Assembly: GCA_027019165.1 (NCBI GenBank)
Contig: JALUXC010000024.1
Location: forward strand, 496,001 to 560,000
Direction: 5' to 3'
Origin: Pseudophaeobacter sp.
GTDB taxonomy: Bacteria; Pseudomonadota; Alphaproteobacteria; Rhodobacterales; Rhodobacteraceae
Length of the DNA: 64,000 nt
Both the position numbers and the translations under genes were made by a program. Below, in pieces: positions 63,705-64,000 of the stretch. Each line of letters opens with the position of its first letter. Position 1 is the first letter of the stretch. Below the pieces are notes generated by a model that was not told the origin of the DNA, ran no database searches, and saw only the letters and a list, made by a program, of their open reading frames with translations.

Positions 63705-63726
63705 ATAACTATAAGAAGATAGTTAT
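63705..63726. promoter_or_regulatory. Candidate MarR operator: perfect inverted repeat 8-6-8
   Basis: ATAACTAT, spacer AAGAAG, ATAGTTAT. The arms match perfectly over 8 bases in an AT-rich promoter stretch, 43 bases upstream of the SDR start. It is the best candidate site for the MarR regulator encoded in the operon. Confidence 0.6.
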
Positions 63727-63836
63727 ACCAAGTACCTATCTTTCGCAAAGCACTTTTTTGCCCTCACCTAGACCATTGAAAAGGAAAACTTTTCCGCCGA
63801 GAAACCAATCGGTTGCAATCGCCCGACCCTGGGCGG

Positions 63837-64000
63837 TCAGGCGGTGGCCTGGCCCAGAATCTGCGCCAGCCGCTCCAACCCTCGGTCGATCTCCGGTTCA
63901 TCCATGTGACAGCAACCAAGGACAAGGCCATTCAATCCGCACGCCTCGACAGCGAAACCGGACAAGGGCTGCAGACCCAGCCCTGCAGCCTCGGCCTGCG
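63837..64000 (-). CDS. MocR-type (GntR/aminotransferase-like) regulator, 3' end only
   Basis: The last 53 codons before TGA at 63837-63839, with the rest beyond the right edge. The visible end reads LGLQPLSGFAVEACGLNGLV, then LGCCHMDEPEIDRGLERLAQ. This resembles the C-terminus of PLP-binding MocR regulators (S-x-F ... N-G-L-x-L-G ... I-x-x-G-x-x-x-L). Fusion to a GntR helix-turn-helix cannot be checked here, so a plain class I aminotransferase is an alternative. Confidence 0.6.
   Translation of the reverse strand, partial: QAEAAGLGLQPLSGFAVEACGLNGLVLGCCHMDEPEIDRGLERLAQILGQATA

Overview
The window is a compact, GC-rich bacterial chromosome segment with no phage, integrase, IS element or CRISPR array. 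Gene content and protein style point to an alphaproteobacterium of the Rhodobacteraceae (Roseobacter group, Phaeobacter/Ruegeria/Leisingera-like). Supporting features are the heterotetrameric soxBDAG sarcosine oxidase, the nrdR-ribD-ribE set, a Tad-type secreted trio, class II fructose bisphosphatase GlpX and an alphaproteobacterial RpoD. The genus is an inference from gene content, not from a search.

Layout. 1-10 kb: 3' part of a hydroxyproline-type racemase/dehydratase, a conserved hypothetical, ribE, then three capsule genes (kpsS-like, OPX lipoprotein, kpsC-like) on the opposite strand between ribE and ribD, then nrdR, a YjbQ protein and two tandem paralogous secreted proteins. 10-24 kb: a small hypothetical, a secreted DUF4034-like protein, rpoD, dnaG, a small secreted protein, the sarcosine oxidase operon and an NAD-type glutamate dehydrogenase. 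24-35 kb: a TadG/TadE-like trio, a membrane protein, a beta-hydroxyacid dehydrogenase, pirin, a TetR regulator with a palindrome upstream, a small lipoprotein, homoserine dehydrogenase, glpX, recJ and tRNA-Glu.

35-47 kb is the most unusual region. A module lies between two tRNA-Glu(TTC) genes that share a 78-bp perfect direct repeat. It encodes an AmiC-like cytoplasmic binding protein, a divergent MarR regulator, a flotillin/SPFH protein, a complete amide/branched-chain-type ABC transporter (one ATPase fused in frame to an amidase) and an acyl-CoA synthetase. A 22-bp element occurs twice (19/22 identical), before the AmiC-like/MarR pair and before the flotillin gene, and is a good candidate operator. 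My reading is a regulated uptake-and-hydrolysis system for an amide- or nitrile-derived compound, with the released acid possibly activated to a CoA thioester.

47-57 kb is a chemotaxis operon (STAS, cheY, cheA, cheW, mcp, cheW, cheR, cheB). Divergent to it is a soluble coiled-coil protein that combines a CheZ-like F-x-D-x-x-x-Q motif, a degenerate receptor-hairpin-like stretch and a CheZ-like acidic C-terminus; it may be an unrecognised CheY phosphatase. 57-64 kb is a MarR-controlled acyl-CoA/aromatic-acid operon (SDR, enoyl-CoA hydratase, MarR, feruloyl-CoA-synthetase-like ligase, amidohydrolase, DUF3237, acyl-CoA dehydrogenase) with a perfect 8-6-8 inverted repeat upstream, followed by the 3' end of a MocR-type regulator. 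All functional calls rest on motif reading and remembered family features; no database search was run.
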